Below are positions 34,101-44,990 of a stretch of DNA of 64,000 nt, one piece after another. This stretch comes from Cryptomeria japonica (lineage: Eukaryota > Streptophyta > Pinopsida > Cupressales > Cupressaceae). The notes beneath the pieces are model-generated. The model was not told the origin of the DNA. It made no database searches and worked only from the letters and a program-made list of their open reading frames with translations. A program made the position numbers and the translations under genes. The first letter of the stretch is position 1; every line of letters begins with the position of its first letter. The stretch is taken from the NCBI RefSeq assembly GCF_030272615.1, contig NC_081410.1, positions 290,033,957 through 290,097,956 of the forward strand, read 5' to 3'.

Positions 34101-35336
34101 GCAGCTCACAAGGATTACAAAGTTTATCAAGTGGATATTAAATGTGCATTTTTGAATGGAGATCTTGAAGTAGAAGTTTATATTGAACAACCTGATGGAT
34201 TTTCTTTAACAGATAACAATGATATGGTTTGCAGATTAAGAAAAGCTCTGTATGGACTAAAACAAGCTCCAAGAGCCTGGTATGCAAGATTGGATAAGTA
34301 TCTTTTAAAAATTGGTTTTACTAAAGGAAATGCAGATAGCAATTTATATTACAAAGTAACTAATGATGACATCTTGATTATGGAAGTATTTGTTGATGAT
34401 ATAATCTTTGGAGGAGAAGATGGATTATGCAAAGAATTTTCTCTTAAAATGCTACATGAATTTGAAATGTCTATGATTGGAGAAATAAAATTCTTTTTAG
34501 GATTGCAGATTTTACAGACTGATAAAGGCATATTTTTGAGTCAATCTAAGTACTTGAAAGAACTACTTAATAAATTTGGGATGGAAAACTCTAAACTGGT
34601 AAGCACACCTATGACTACAAATGACAAATTATCTCAAAGGGATGAATCTACACCTGTTAATCCAACTAGATACAAATCTATGATAGGAGGTTTATTGTAT
34701 TTGACACAAACTAGACCTGATATTATGAATGCAGTATGTATAGTTTCTAGATTTCAGAGTAATCCTAGGGAAAATCATGAATCAGTAGTAAAAAGGATTT
34801 TCTGGTACTTACAAGGCACAACAAATCTTAGATTATGGTATCCTAAAGATGAAAATTTTGATCTATATGCATACACAGATGCAAATTGGGTAGGAGATGT
34901 GGATGATAGAAAAAGCACCACTGGAGGAGCATTCTTTCTTGGAAAGAGATTAGTTTCTTGGTTAAGTAAGAAATAGAGTTGTACATCTTTATCAACAGTA
35001 GAATCAGAATATGTTGTAGCAGCAACAAACTGTACACAGGTACTTTGGCTTAAGTAAATGTTGAAAGACATAAAGGTAAAATGTAAGGAACCTATTACTA
35101 TATATTGTGATAACATTGCAGCAATTGATATATCTAAGAATCCAGTATTACATTCTAAAACAAAACATGTTTCTATCAAACTAAATTTTCTAAGGGAAAA
35201 AGTTGAAGAAAAGGAAATAAAACTAGTTTATTTGAATACTAAAGAACAGCTTGTAGATATTTTTACAAAACCTTTGCCTAAGGAAACCTTTGAGTAACTC
35301 AGAGATCAGCTCGGAGTCTTACCTCCACCGGTATAG
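31188..35336 (+). pseudogene. Element C gag-pol polyprotein (Ty1/copia), nearly intact
   Basis: It starts at ATG 31188 (MSTNYFRKDSPKLDGTNYG), 44 bases after the primer site. One frame runs to the TAG at 35334 with stops at 31872, about 32116, 33618, 33681, 34974, 35055 and 35295. Domains: Gag to about 32080 with zinc knuckle CFNYNKIGHMASRC (second Cys to Tyr); protease WIIDSGCSHHMTGD at about 32304 (intact); GAG-pre-integrase with all H and C ligands (WHKRLCHVN, CKECQFGK); integrase core with HPDLCGP and E, but LRSNQGGEF where D is expected; RT 33820-34480 with VFVDDIIFGG at about 34387; RNase H 34790-35200 with YTDANWVGD, ESEYV and YCDN. All internal stops could come from CAG, CAA or TGG codons. 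Confidence 0.95.
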
Positions 35337-35680
35337 ACTTAGACAATTGATGATTGTCATCAACCGACAGAATGAAATGGATAAATCTTTTATTCTGGTA
35401 TTTGATGAGGAAGCTACTTCTCAGGGGGAGTAGTTGGTATATTGAATTGATTGGTATTTTGTATGAACTTGACTTTTTGTGACATTGGCATTTGATGTCA
35501 AAGGGGGAGAGATATATGGAAAAACATTAAGGAAAGATATATTAAATGCATTATCTTTTTGAGGAAAGATTGGTATGAGAGTTTGGTATAATTACTCCCA
35601 GGGGGAGAATTGGTTTCTGTACTTGGCATTTATGTTTTGGCACTTTGATGGTTTTTCCATCTTGTGTTGCCATCAATGCC

Positions 35681-35691
35681 AAAGGGGGAGA
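35681..35691 (+). other. Polypurine tract (element C)
   Basis: AAAGGGGGAGA, one base before the 3' LTR. A similar GGGGGAG occurs at about 35425, 35503 and 35602, so the 3' non-coding region holds several purine-rich runs. Confidence 0.9.
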
Positions 35692-35692
35692 T

Positions 35693-36748
35693 TGTTGGTA
35701 TTTTGGTATGGTTTTGTCATTGATGTCAACACCTACTAAATACACCTACTTTGGAGATCTAGCAACATTCACTGGCACTCAGTAAACTGTTCAAAATAGT
35801 CACCAGTATATGATTAACCGATAGGATATAATGTTCACCAGTACCTGTATTGACATGGAAGACACCTGGTAATGTCAAAGACATCATGTGGACACCTTTC
35901 TTTGAAGTAATAATCATTGACATATTCTTATTTGCATATTTGCTTTTACCGGCAAATAGGTCCAGGTTATCTAGGGTTACACTAGCAGGTTTATCTTTTC
36001 CAGATCTGCATGGTACGCTATGGAGATGATTTATTATTGTTGTAAATGCATTAAGCTAACATGTTCAATCAGTTATTGCATCAGATATTATATTATTTGT
36101 AAATGTTTTATTGTAATATCTTGTAGACCTGACCTACTAAAATTGGTCTTAGGGTATGGTATAAATGTAAGATCTTATTTGTAAGATCATGTGCGGAATG
36201 CGAAAAAGATTTAAGGAAGGATATATGTGAAATCAAGCAGAGATACACATGAAGACATCATTTGAAGGTGAAGTTAGGTTTTTATAGAAGCATATCAGCA
36301 TTACACCGGTACTGAGTCCAGTATATGAAGATGCTATTTTGTGCAGTACATTTTCATTGGATTTAACCATCCAACTGTAGTCAGTGTGACTCCCATTTGT
36401 GTTTGAGTAGTGAGCTCTAGGCTATTGGCCTTTCTGCATGTGCAGACCCCTTTTGTACACTTACTATCTACAGTAGTAACATCTGATTGTGGGTAAGGTT
36501 TCCCACTGTGGTTTTTCCCTTACAGGGTTTCCACATACAAATATTTGTGTCATGTGTTGTGGATGACTTTATGTTTATGTTTCATGCATTAATTCTTACT
36601 GGTATAGCAATTTTCTGTTAACACTGTTTACCGACATACTTCACTGTCTTACCAGTACTAAGCATTGAGTTGGTTAATAAGATTTTGGTTTGAATTTATT
36701 AGACAATTGATTCACCCCCCCCTCTCTTAGTTGTCCCCGGGACCTACA
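35693..36748 (+). repeat. Element C 3' LTR (1,056 bp)
   Basis: TGTTGGTATTTTGG to GACCTACA, collinear with 30077-31130, followed by the duplication AACAC. Confidence 0.95.
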
Positions 36749-36753
36749 AACAC

Positions 36754-38700
36754 TAAAGAAAATTTGATGTGAAATGTGATGAGGGAATATTCCTAGGATA
36801 TTCCACCAAGAGTAAAGCCCTCAAGTGTTTCAACAATAGGACTCAGAGAATTGTGGAAAGCATCAATGTAAGAGTTGATGAAACCTTTGAGAAAAGTGAG
36901 AAAATTGGCACTGAGCAAGCGGTAAATGAATCGATTGCAACCTTCTAGGAACTGGTTGATAGCCAATCGAGTACCAGTAACAATGTTCCTACACCAGCAA
37001 ATGTAGATGCTAATACTGATGGAGATGAGAATGAAGAAGAAAAGCAAGAGGAATCTATCAACACCATTCCTCAGTATGTCAAGCTAAATCATGATCCTAA
37101 GCAGATCATAGGAGATAAGGATGCAGGAATCCTTACAAGAAGAAAGGTCAGAGAAAACTCATGTATGATCTCTAAATTTGAGCCTAAATCATTCAAAGAG
37201 GCACATAAGGATGAAGACTGGATCAAGGCAATGGAAGAGGAACTTGACCAGATAGAGAAAAATGGTACATGGTCTTAGGTACCTAGACCGAAGCACAAAA
37301 ATGTCATTGGTACTAAATGGGTTTTTCAGAAATAAGTTGAATGAGGATGGCATAGTGATTAGGAACAAAGCTAGATTAGTGTGAAAAGGATATGCTCAAG
37401 AAAAAGGAGAAGACTATGGAGAAACCTTTGCTCCTGTAGCCAGATTGGAAGAAGTCCATATGCTTCTTGCATATGCAACTTTTAAAGGTTTCAAAGTATA
37501 TCAAATGGATGTTAAATCTGCATTCCTAAATGGTGTACTTGAAGAGGAGGTGTATATTGAGTAACCAGATGGGTTCGCCCTATCTGAAGATAGTGACATG
37601 GTATGTAGGCTACATAAAGCCTTATATGGACTAAAGTAGACACCTAGAGCATGGTATGAATGCCTATATTCCCATCTTGTGAAGATTGGATTTGAGAGAA
37701 CAAGTGAAGATAGTAATATCTTCTTGAAGTCTGAAGGAGATCAGATCCTGATCTGTGAGGTATTTGTTGATGACATTATCTTTGGTGGAGATGACAAGAT
37801 GAGTCATGAGTTTACAAATGAGATGAAGAAAGGTTTGAAATGTCACTCATAGGGGAGATTAAATTCTTACATTGGACTGTAGATCCAATAGATGAAGGAT
37901 GGAATCTTTATCACTCAGTCCAAGTATGTCAAAGAGGTGTTGAAGACCTTTGGCATGGAAGATAGCAAACCGATTGGTACTCCGATGGTGACCAGTTGTA
38001 AACTATCTAAAGAAGATGACTCAGAATTAGATGACGAGAAGGAATAATGATCAATGATTGGTAAGTTGCACTATGTAGTGCATAGCAGGCTAGATATTGC
38101 ACATGCAGTTGGCATTACTGCAAGATTCCAGAAAAGCCCAAGAGAATCTAGCTTGGTTGTAGTCAAGTGGATTCTTAGGTATCTAAAGGGAACTATTGAC
38201 TATGGATTGTGGTATCCTTATAGAAAGGATTTTAACTTGAAAGTATACAAAGATGCTGATTGGGTAGGCAATATAGATGACCGAAAAAGCACAACCGGTG
38301 GTAGAATGGTCTCATGGATGAGTAAGAAGCAGAGTTGTATCTCTCAGTCTATAGCGGAAGCAAAGTATGTTGTAGCTTTCATGAACTGCACTCAGACAAT
38401 TTGGATGAAGCATGTATTAAATGGCTTCAAAGTTCCTGTATCTAAATTGGTAAATATATTTTGTGACAATACTAGTGCAATTAATATCTCCAAGAATCCA
38501 GTTTTACATTCTAGAACCAAGAACTTTGAGCTTAAGTATCATTTCTTGAGGGAAAAGGTTCAGAACAAAGAGATTGCACTAGAACATATTTCCAGTTAGG
38601 AGCAATTAGTAGACATATTCACCAAGCCTCTCCCAAAGGCTACATTTATGTACTTAAGAGGTGAATTAGGGGTCTTGCCCCTTCAGGAGGTAAACTAAAG
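36754..38700 (+). pseudogene. Element D pol, 3' part (end of integrase, RT, RNase H)
   Basis: It resumes the D reading frame after element C: RKFDVKCDEGIFLGYSTKSK-like residues, then a variable linker (36850-37080) and the RT start ([20 protein letters not shown] near 37179). FVDDIIFGGDD is kept near 37762. RNase H follows (VHSRLDIAHAVG; DADWVGNIDDRKSTTGG near 38245) and ends near 38697. It is more damaged than B in RT, with many TAG/TAA stops and small indels (near 37325 and 37830). A deletion near 38300 removes the 'AFFLG' residues of RNase H seen in B and C. Confidence 0.9.
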
Positions 38701-38943
38701 GTATATGCTCCACATCAGTCAGGTATTGCAAAGTCAAAATTTTCTTTAGGATTGATGTGTTGAAGGATGCTACTCCTTAGGGGGAGCAACATAATGGAAC
38801 AGGGAAGCGTGTGCCTCCACTTTGGCATTGTTGTCAAAGGGGGAGAAGATGTGAAGCAGAGAAGATATCTGCAGAAATTGGGGGAGAAGATGTGAAGCGG
38901 AGAGATATCTTTGTATATTGCCATCAATACCAAAGTGGGAGAT

Positions 38944-40476
38944 TGTTGGCATTATGTGAACCGGTATGAGGACATCATGACATTGTATGTTCTCATTGAT
39001 GTCAATATGCTAAAGAAGTGAGAACCGACATATGAGAGAATCGGTAGAATAATGTGAACCAGCTTTTATGCCAAAGTGAAGTGCTATGTTTGTTCATGAT
39101 GAACCGGCATATAGTTATGGGAACAGATACATGGAAGTGTTGTATGACTACCGGTTGGTAGTCTCAACTTCAAGGTTTCTGGTTTAAGTGCTTCAAGCCT
39201 GTGTGGCTCAATCGGTGACTTTGTGTGATGAGTTAGCATGGTAACAAAGAATAGATCATGTTGCCACGTAAGCCTTGTGTGCTTGAAGGATCTTGTATGA
39301 AGGAGATTGTTCCTATCTACCTCAGGAATGTGAGAAGTCTGTAAAATGGTGATAACGTGTGATGGGTTATCAGCCACCATAAAATCAGTGGAAATGGACG
39401 ATGGAGAATGTCTTGAGATTGGATCAAGAATTGTTGCATTTAATGTAGTGTGCTCAATGGTCAAGATTGAACCATTTGAATTCCTTAACCTAACAGGTTC
39501 AGGGTTTAGGGTTTATGCTACCGACCTATCTATTTTCCTATAAGGTCAATATTATGTCTCTTTCTGAGGTTGTTGGCAAAAGTTGTGTGTGTGTATCTAA
39601 GAGAAGAGATACGTGATTCTTGCCAGACCAAAAGGAGAGAAGTGATACCTACAAAGTGTAAGTGCAGAAGGTGAAGAGGATCTTGAGTGGATTTGCATTG
39701 GCATTGAGTGTTGTTACCAGATCATTGTAATACCTGTTAATCTCTAACCACCTCAATAGTTGGAAAATCTCTTAACAGGGTAGTCTTAATCAGCTTGCTG
39801 TAAATCCTTTAATAGGGTAATTCAAATCTATTAAGATCAAAATCCTTTAGCTATTGAGTTCTTGAAATCCTCTAACAAGGTAACCTTTAATAGGGTTTAA
39901 CCCTAAACCAGGTATTCTAGCCATCCCTTAACTGGGTGATCCCTAACAGGATCGGTTCCTAGCAGAACCTATTGTAATGTCTCTAACCAGACAAGGTTCC
40001 TAACAAAGTGGACTTCTATTGAGTTCAAAAACAGCTTGTGGGTATTCATCCCCACTGTGGTTTTTCCCAGTTGGGTTTCCACATGAAAAATATGTGTGTC
40101 ATGTGTGATTCTTTTATCTTGTGATGCTTTGCTATTGTCTGTCAAGCATATGATGGTTCTGTGTTTTATGCCTCTCAATAAAACATGTTGAACTAGCTGT
40201 TATTATGGTCTGATGATAGATTACCTATTTATGCATAAGGGTGAAATGGTAGTGTATTCTTGAGTTGAGTGAAAAGCTAAGTGAGTAACCAGTTAATGCT
40301 TGTCTTAGTCATTCTTAGCTTTACCGGTTGCACTCTGTTTCAAACCACTGTCATTGTTTGCCAATCATTTGAAGTGTCTATTGTCAAACTAGTTTAGAAA
40401 TGTATTTTTGTTTGCATTGATTCACCCCCACTTCTCAGTACCAGGTTAGTTCTATCCGTTCATCATTGAGTTATCA
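38944..40476 (+). repeat. Element D 3' LTR (1,533 bp)
   Basis: TGTTGGCATTATG to GTTATCA, collinear with the 5' LTR, with the stem-loop array at about 39740-40025 (e.g. GGTTC/GAACC at 39954-39969). It is preceded by AAAGTGGGAGA, a slightly altered polypurine tract. Confidence 0.94.
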
Positions 40477-40481
40477 ATAAC

Positions 40482-42453
40482 CTCTGCTATCAAACCAATG
40501 TCTAGCAACATAGGGTTGCAGGTTCATTCTCTTAAATTCCAATTCCAAATTTAAAGCATCAGATACTGACTTACAACTATAGTATCCAAGTTCAATAGGA
40601 AAGGAAACTCCAGATTCTTCTTTTGCGTCCAACCTTTTATCAATATGAGCTAGTTGCCTACTCACCTCTATAAGTACATAGCTATCGAAGGCATACCTTG
40701 GTAGCTTGAATGGTTAACCTTCGAAACCACCTACCCAAAGATAGGTGAACCTAAGATATTGAATTAAGAAGCTACCTTATATACTTATTAACTCCATTGC
40801 TTTAACTAACATCCTCTGTTCGCATCGCCCTGTAGTTCAAAAGCAAGTCTCCCTGCGAAGACACCGTTCCATCTGGCAATATGTTCTACATATTTCTACT
40901 TTTATAACAAAGGGTAGTAATCATAAACCTTCATGCCATCCACCCATGGTTCATTGAGAAAATCAGACCAATCTTTGGTACAAGCTAGTATGTAGAAAAG
41001 ATAAGAGGACATATAAAAACTAGAATACCCACAAAGTTACTCAAACCTTCATGGAGTCTCTCTCCAATTACCTAGGCCCAATCAAGATATTTGCCACTAG
41101 ATAACAACACCTAAATGTAAAAATACATCCAATCTTCCCATTAAAAGGAGTGTGAGTTCCCTTTTAGCCTATTCAGTAATATAACAATGTCTCACACTTC
41201 TGTGATGAAGTGTTCTTTAGTCAGGGGCTTTGGTAGTCGTGACCCTCCTTTCTGAACTCTAAGGAACTAGTTTCTTGCAATTACACTCCTATACATACTC
41301 TTTTTCTTTGATAATAAGGCATATGAAGTCCCAATAGAACAATCCTCATACTATTCCTTGTATGGGATTCCCATCACCGCCATTACTATTTCCCTGGTTA
41401 TACCAACGAGAACCTTGTCATTACTGGTTCTTATGCATCTATGAGCTAGTTTCCTACTCACCTTGGTAGCTTGAATGGTTCACATTCAAAACCATCTACC
41501 TGAAGATAGGTGAACCTAGTAAATTGAATGAAGAAGCTTTCGCATATACTTATTAACTCCATTGCTTCAACTGACATCCTCTTGTTCACATCGCCCTGTA
41601 GTTCAAAAGCAAGTCTCCCTATGAAGACACCATTCCATCTGGCAATATGTTCTACATGTTTATGCTATTGTAACAAAGGGTAGTAATCATAAAACTTCAT
41701 TCTATCCACCCATGGTTCATTGAGAAAACCAGGCCAATCTCTGGTACAAGCTAGTATGTAGAAAAGATAAGAGGACATATAAAAACTAGACATACCCACA
41801 AAGTTACTCCAACCTTCATGGAGTCTCTCTACAATTACCTGGGCCCAATCAAGATATTCATCACCAGATAACAACACCTGAATGTAAAAATACATCCAAT
41901 CTTCCCAGTAAAATGAGTGTGAGTTCCCTTTTAGCCTATTCAGCAATATAACAAGGTCTCGCACTTCTTTGATGAAGTGCTCTCTAGTCAGGGGCTTTGG
42001 TAGCCGTGACCCTCCTTTTTTAACTCTAAGGAGATAGTTTCTTGCAATTACACTCCTATACATACTCTTTTTCTCTGGGAAGAAGGTGTATGAGGTCCCA
42101 ATAGACCAATCCTCATATTATTCCTTGTGTGGGATTCCCATTGCTGCCATTATTGTTTCCCTGTTGATACTAACTAGCAGTTCACCATTACTAGTTCTTA
42201 TGCATCTATTATCTGCATCATACCTATTCATGCAAGCTATCACCAAATCTAGACATGGTGCAACAAGTATAAATGTAGCAACTTCAACGAGGCCACTTCT
42301 CACTATTTTCTCCATTATTGAACTAGCTTGAGGGTTCATGGTTCTTTCTAAGAAATCCTCTAGATTGGCATGAGCCAAGGAAGTATCATCTAGTTCTAGT
42401 AATATGCTCACTTAACATGATGTATGACCAAGCTTCGGCAATTCTGGCCTCAT
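40482..42453 (-). pseudogene. ORF E, 5' segment: large accessory ORF of unknown function
   Basis: I do not recognise a named family. A possible start is ATG 42453 (minus), with a stop soon after. From 42411 the frame is open. A block NRYDADNRCIRTSNGELLV then SINRETIMAAMGIP (42228-42120) matches ORF J in kind (NRYD..I...GE...I.RE). Next comes a helical, aromatic region (42063-41665: KGNSHSFYWEDWMYFYIQVL, DWAQVIVERLHEGWSNF, SSFYMSSYLFYILAC). An internal tandem duplication follows (copies 41441-42207 and 40645-41440). The ORF is cut at 40482 by element D and resumes at 26331. With that part it reaches roughly 1,300 codons, or about 1,040 without the duplication. No enzyme motif is seen. Confidence 0.55.
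40645..42207 (-). repeat. Tandem duplication within ORF E
   Basis: Two direct copies, 40645-41440 (about 796 bp) and 41441-42207 (about 767 bp), both start near ATGAGCTAG and end near TTATGCATCT. The left copy has an extra stretch of about 30 bp after CCTACTCACC and more stop codons. The identity is obvious by eye over the whole length. The duplication arose inside the ORF. Confidence 0.9.
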
Positions 42454-43472
42454 ACTTCCTATCTATACTTTTAATCAATCAATTCTAAAACAAGGTAGAA
42501 TTCTACAAGCTAAAGATTTTCTTCCTACATTGATAAATCCTTAGAACTTAAAGAAATACAAGATGGGGGAATCATTTGAATGTACCCATTACCACCATGA
42601 ATCAAGAAACCTTCTTAGGAAAGTAGAGCTGAATTTACCTTTGGTGCCTCCAATTTACTCAATTATAGCAACTGCAACCCTTACAAATATGGAGATGAAT
42701 TCATATATCCTTTTAAATAGATGGGAAAAAACCATGAAAACTACACACGCTTCATAATGATTCACTTAAGCATTTGAAGTAACAGTGAAATGACTGAAAA
42801 TTTGACACCTTCTTAATTGCCCATCACTTCTGCACAAATAGTTAATGTTCTCATGATCACTTTCCAAATTTAGAATTTTAAACTGCTAGATGTCAGGAAA
42901 ATTCCTTCTTGCCTCGCTGCTTTCAGTATTAACAAAGTCATAGAATTAGATTGAAGTGAACCTTATGAACCTCAAACCATCTTACAAAGAGTTCAATGGC
43001 TCAAGTTCATTCGGGAATAACAACAATGAACTAGTGGCTCAAAAAAATACCATGAACGAGCAATAACCATGACTAACAAGCAAGAACTTTGAACCTTTGA
43101 ATGATTGAACCGAAAAGACAATTGGTTCAAGGTTCAAGTTCAAAGCCGACTTAAAACATATTGACACCCACTCGTTAAGAAACATTACATAGATGAGACT
43201 CACAAAAATACATTTTGAACCTTGAACCAAAAAGGTTCATGGGTTCAAAGTTCAAAATGCATAAGAATAATGCACTTGCTTTAGTGGAGATAAAGACCGT
43301 TAAAGACAATTTCCTAAAACATGCCTTGAACCTTGAACCTATTGAACTATTTTTTTTAAAGTTCAATAGTTTAGGTTCAAAATGAAGAGGTTCAAAAGAC
43401 CCAAAAGAAATAAAGACACCATAGGGTAACCTACAAGCTTGAACATTCTAAATGAAAAATTGTGGGGGGCGC
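42454..43472 (-). other. Non-coding leader of element E with inverted TTGAACC repeats
   Basis: About 1 kb upstream of ORF E. No open frame is supported. Between about 43090 and 43400 the words TTGAACC and GGTTCAA recur more than ten times and form hairpins: for example 43334-43348 with 43360-43379, and 43211-43228 with 43234-43259. No LTR match to 23581-24378 was found. Confidence 0.5.
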
Positions 43473-44330
43473 TAACAGATAAAAAAGTAGAGGTTGTAAA
43501 ACCTATTCAAACTTTTTCTCTAATTAAGATGAAAGAAAAGATAGTTGAAGAATTTGTTTTGCCTGTTGGAGGATATTTTTAGAAGACACATAATATTGAA
43601 TGCAACATATCCAAGAAATATGAAGAACAACTAGGTATGCCACTTGAATTACCAAATTACACACCTATGGATGTGCTTCAAATGTTTCTCAGATTACAGT
43701 TAAGGTTCCTTTGCAATAGATGTTTAAAATTGAAGAACATAGGGAGAAATCCATGGCTTGGGTCAAAGGTGCTTCTCATCCTCTTGAAATTCAAAATAAG
43801 AATGTATCTCATAATATAAAGGAATGAGTAATTAGAAATAAAACAAAGGATAAAGAGATAGAAGGAATGGTTTCCTAGATTTCCCAAATTTACCTTGAAG
43901 ATACAATAGGGAAGAGCCCTGACAATGTAGATCCTTTCTTTCTAAGTGTTATTATCAATGGAGGAGTTTTGAAAAATTGCATGATCGACTCTGGGGCCTC
44001 AAACAATGTCATGCCAGTGAGGATAATGCAATCCATGGGTTTAAAGGTAGATGCTCCTAATGGAAGATGTTGTGCTATGGATTCAAGAGAAGTTCTTGTG
44101 ATAGGAACTATAAAGGCACTACCTTATAAACATTTTGCTTTCCTTGAGAAAGAATTAATTATGAGTGTCCTAGTTGTGGATATTCCACCCCATTATGGGA
44201 TGTTATTATCAAGAAAATGGAGTGCCTCTATGGGTGGAAGTTTGCAATGTGACCTATCTTATGCTACTTTTACATTGATGGTAAAAATGTAAAGGTCAAA
44301 AGAGAATCTAGGGTACCATATATGATGGTA
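43473..44330 (+). pseudogene. Element G protease region (Ty3/gypsy, Tat-like)
   Basis: It continues element G after E. Early residues are LTDKKVEVVKPIQTFSLIK. The retropepsin motif is CMIDSGASNNVMP at about 43978-44015 (D-S-G intact), followed by LKVDAPNGRCCAMDS and the hydrophobic PHYGMLLSRKW block (near 44188), the 'ILGR.W' equivalent. A frameshift near 44285 connects to NVKVKRESRVPYM. No gene break separates it from the following RNase H, so it belongs to one polyprotein. Confidence 0.8.
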
Positions 44331-44990
44331 CATATAGTACAATCTAATGAGAATATGACTTGTTTTATAGATACAAATATAAATACATTCAGGATCGAAG
44401 ACTCTCAACTAAAGAAAAGGGAACAACCAACAATATTGGATGAAGAAGTAGAAAAGCCATCAGGACATGATGATTTATGGACCATGTATTTTGATGGAGC
44501 CAGTTCCAAGCAGGGCTCAGGAGCAGGTGTGCTCTTCATATCACCCCGAGGAGAAACTTTTAAGTTTTCTTTTACCTTGTCCTTTACATGTACAAATAAT
44601 GTAGCAAAATATGAAGCATTGTTGCTTGGTCTAAAATTATTTGAAAAACATGGAATAAAGAATCTTAAGGTGGTTCGAGACTCTGAGTTAGTCATATCTG
44701 AGATTAGATCTAAAATTGCGTCAAAAAATTAAAGGTTGAAATAATATAGGAATGTTGTATGGGACCAAATTCAGAACTTTGATGCATTTGGTATTGAATG
44801 GAAAGAGAGAAGTCATAACAGAATGGCTGATCTCCTGGCAAATATAGCTTTAAGGCTAGAGGACGTTACTTTTGCTGGAATTTCAAGGATTGAGATTCAA
44901 AAAAGGCCTTCAATCCCTGATAACATTGAAAACTGGCAGGTTTTTAATGACGATGATGATATTTTAAGATTTCTACATTGTGTAGATAAA
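44331..44990 (+). pseudogene. Element G RNase H placed between protease and RT
   Basis: RNase H fold residues run in order: LWTMYFDGASSKQGSGAGV (first D, about 44478), NNVAKYEALLLGL (E, about 44610), VVRDSELVIS (D, about 44680) and, after two stops, NRMADLLANIALR (D, about 44825). All four D/E/D/D positions are present. It resembles the second, plant/archaeal-type RNase H of Tat-group gypsy elements, which I know to lie after RT-RH and before integrase. Here it lies directly after protease and before RT. Linkers on both sides look continuous, so a later rearrangement is not the simplest reading. Confidence 0.8.

Larger units (their letters stand above)
30077..36748 (+). mobile_element. Element C: full-length Ty1/copia retrotransposon (6,672 bp), best preserved
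   Basis: LTRs at 30077-31130 (1,054 bp) and 35693-36748 (1,056 bp) are flanked by the perfect duplication AACAC (30072-30076 and 36749-36753). Internal parts are an iMet primer site, a single-frame gag-pol with about six internal stops, and a polypurine tract. By eye its two LTRs differ by a few percent, clustered near their starts. It is the innermost, and thus youngest, insertion of the G-E-D-C stack. Confidence 0.97.
26332..40476 (+). mobile_element. Element D: Ty1/copia retrotransposon, sister of B, split by element C
   Basis: LTRs at 26332-27868 and 38944-40476, flanked by the duplication ATAAC (26327-26331 and 40477-40481). Without the nested element C and its duplicated target, D is about 7.47 kb, almost the same as B. 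The first dinucleotide is TA instead of TG (TATTGGCATTATG). It sits inside ORF E. Proteins and LTRs are collinear with B, but D lacks the doubled 27-bp block near the LTR start. Confidence 0.95.

Noticed and set aside
36793-37047. Minus-strand ORFs opposite element D RT (and the like at 11734-12278) resembling membrane peptides
   Set aside because: They are antisense shadows of the acidic linker of the copia polyprotein, which is recognisable on the + strand.
43090-43400. GGTTCAA words read as Pol III B boxes or tRNA remnants
   Set aside because: No cloverleaf, A box or acceptor stem is present. The words occur in inverted pairs instead.
23581-43472. Element E as a simple LTR retrotransposon with paired LTRs
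   Set aside because: The ends 23581-24378 and 42454-43472 show no visible similarity, so paired LTRs cannot be claimed.
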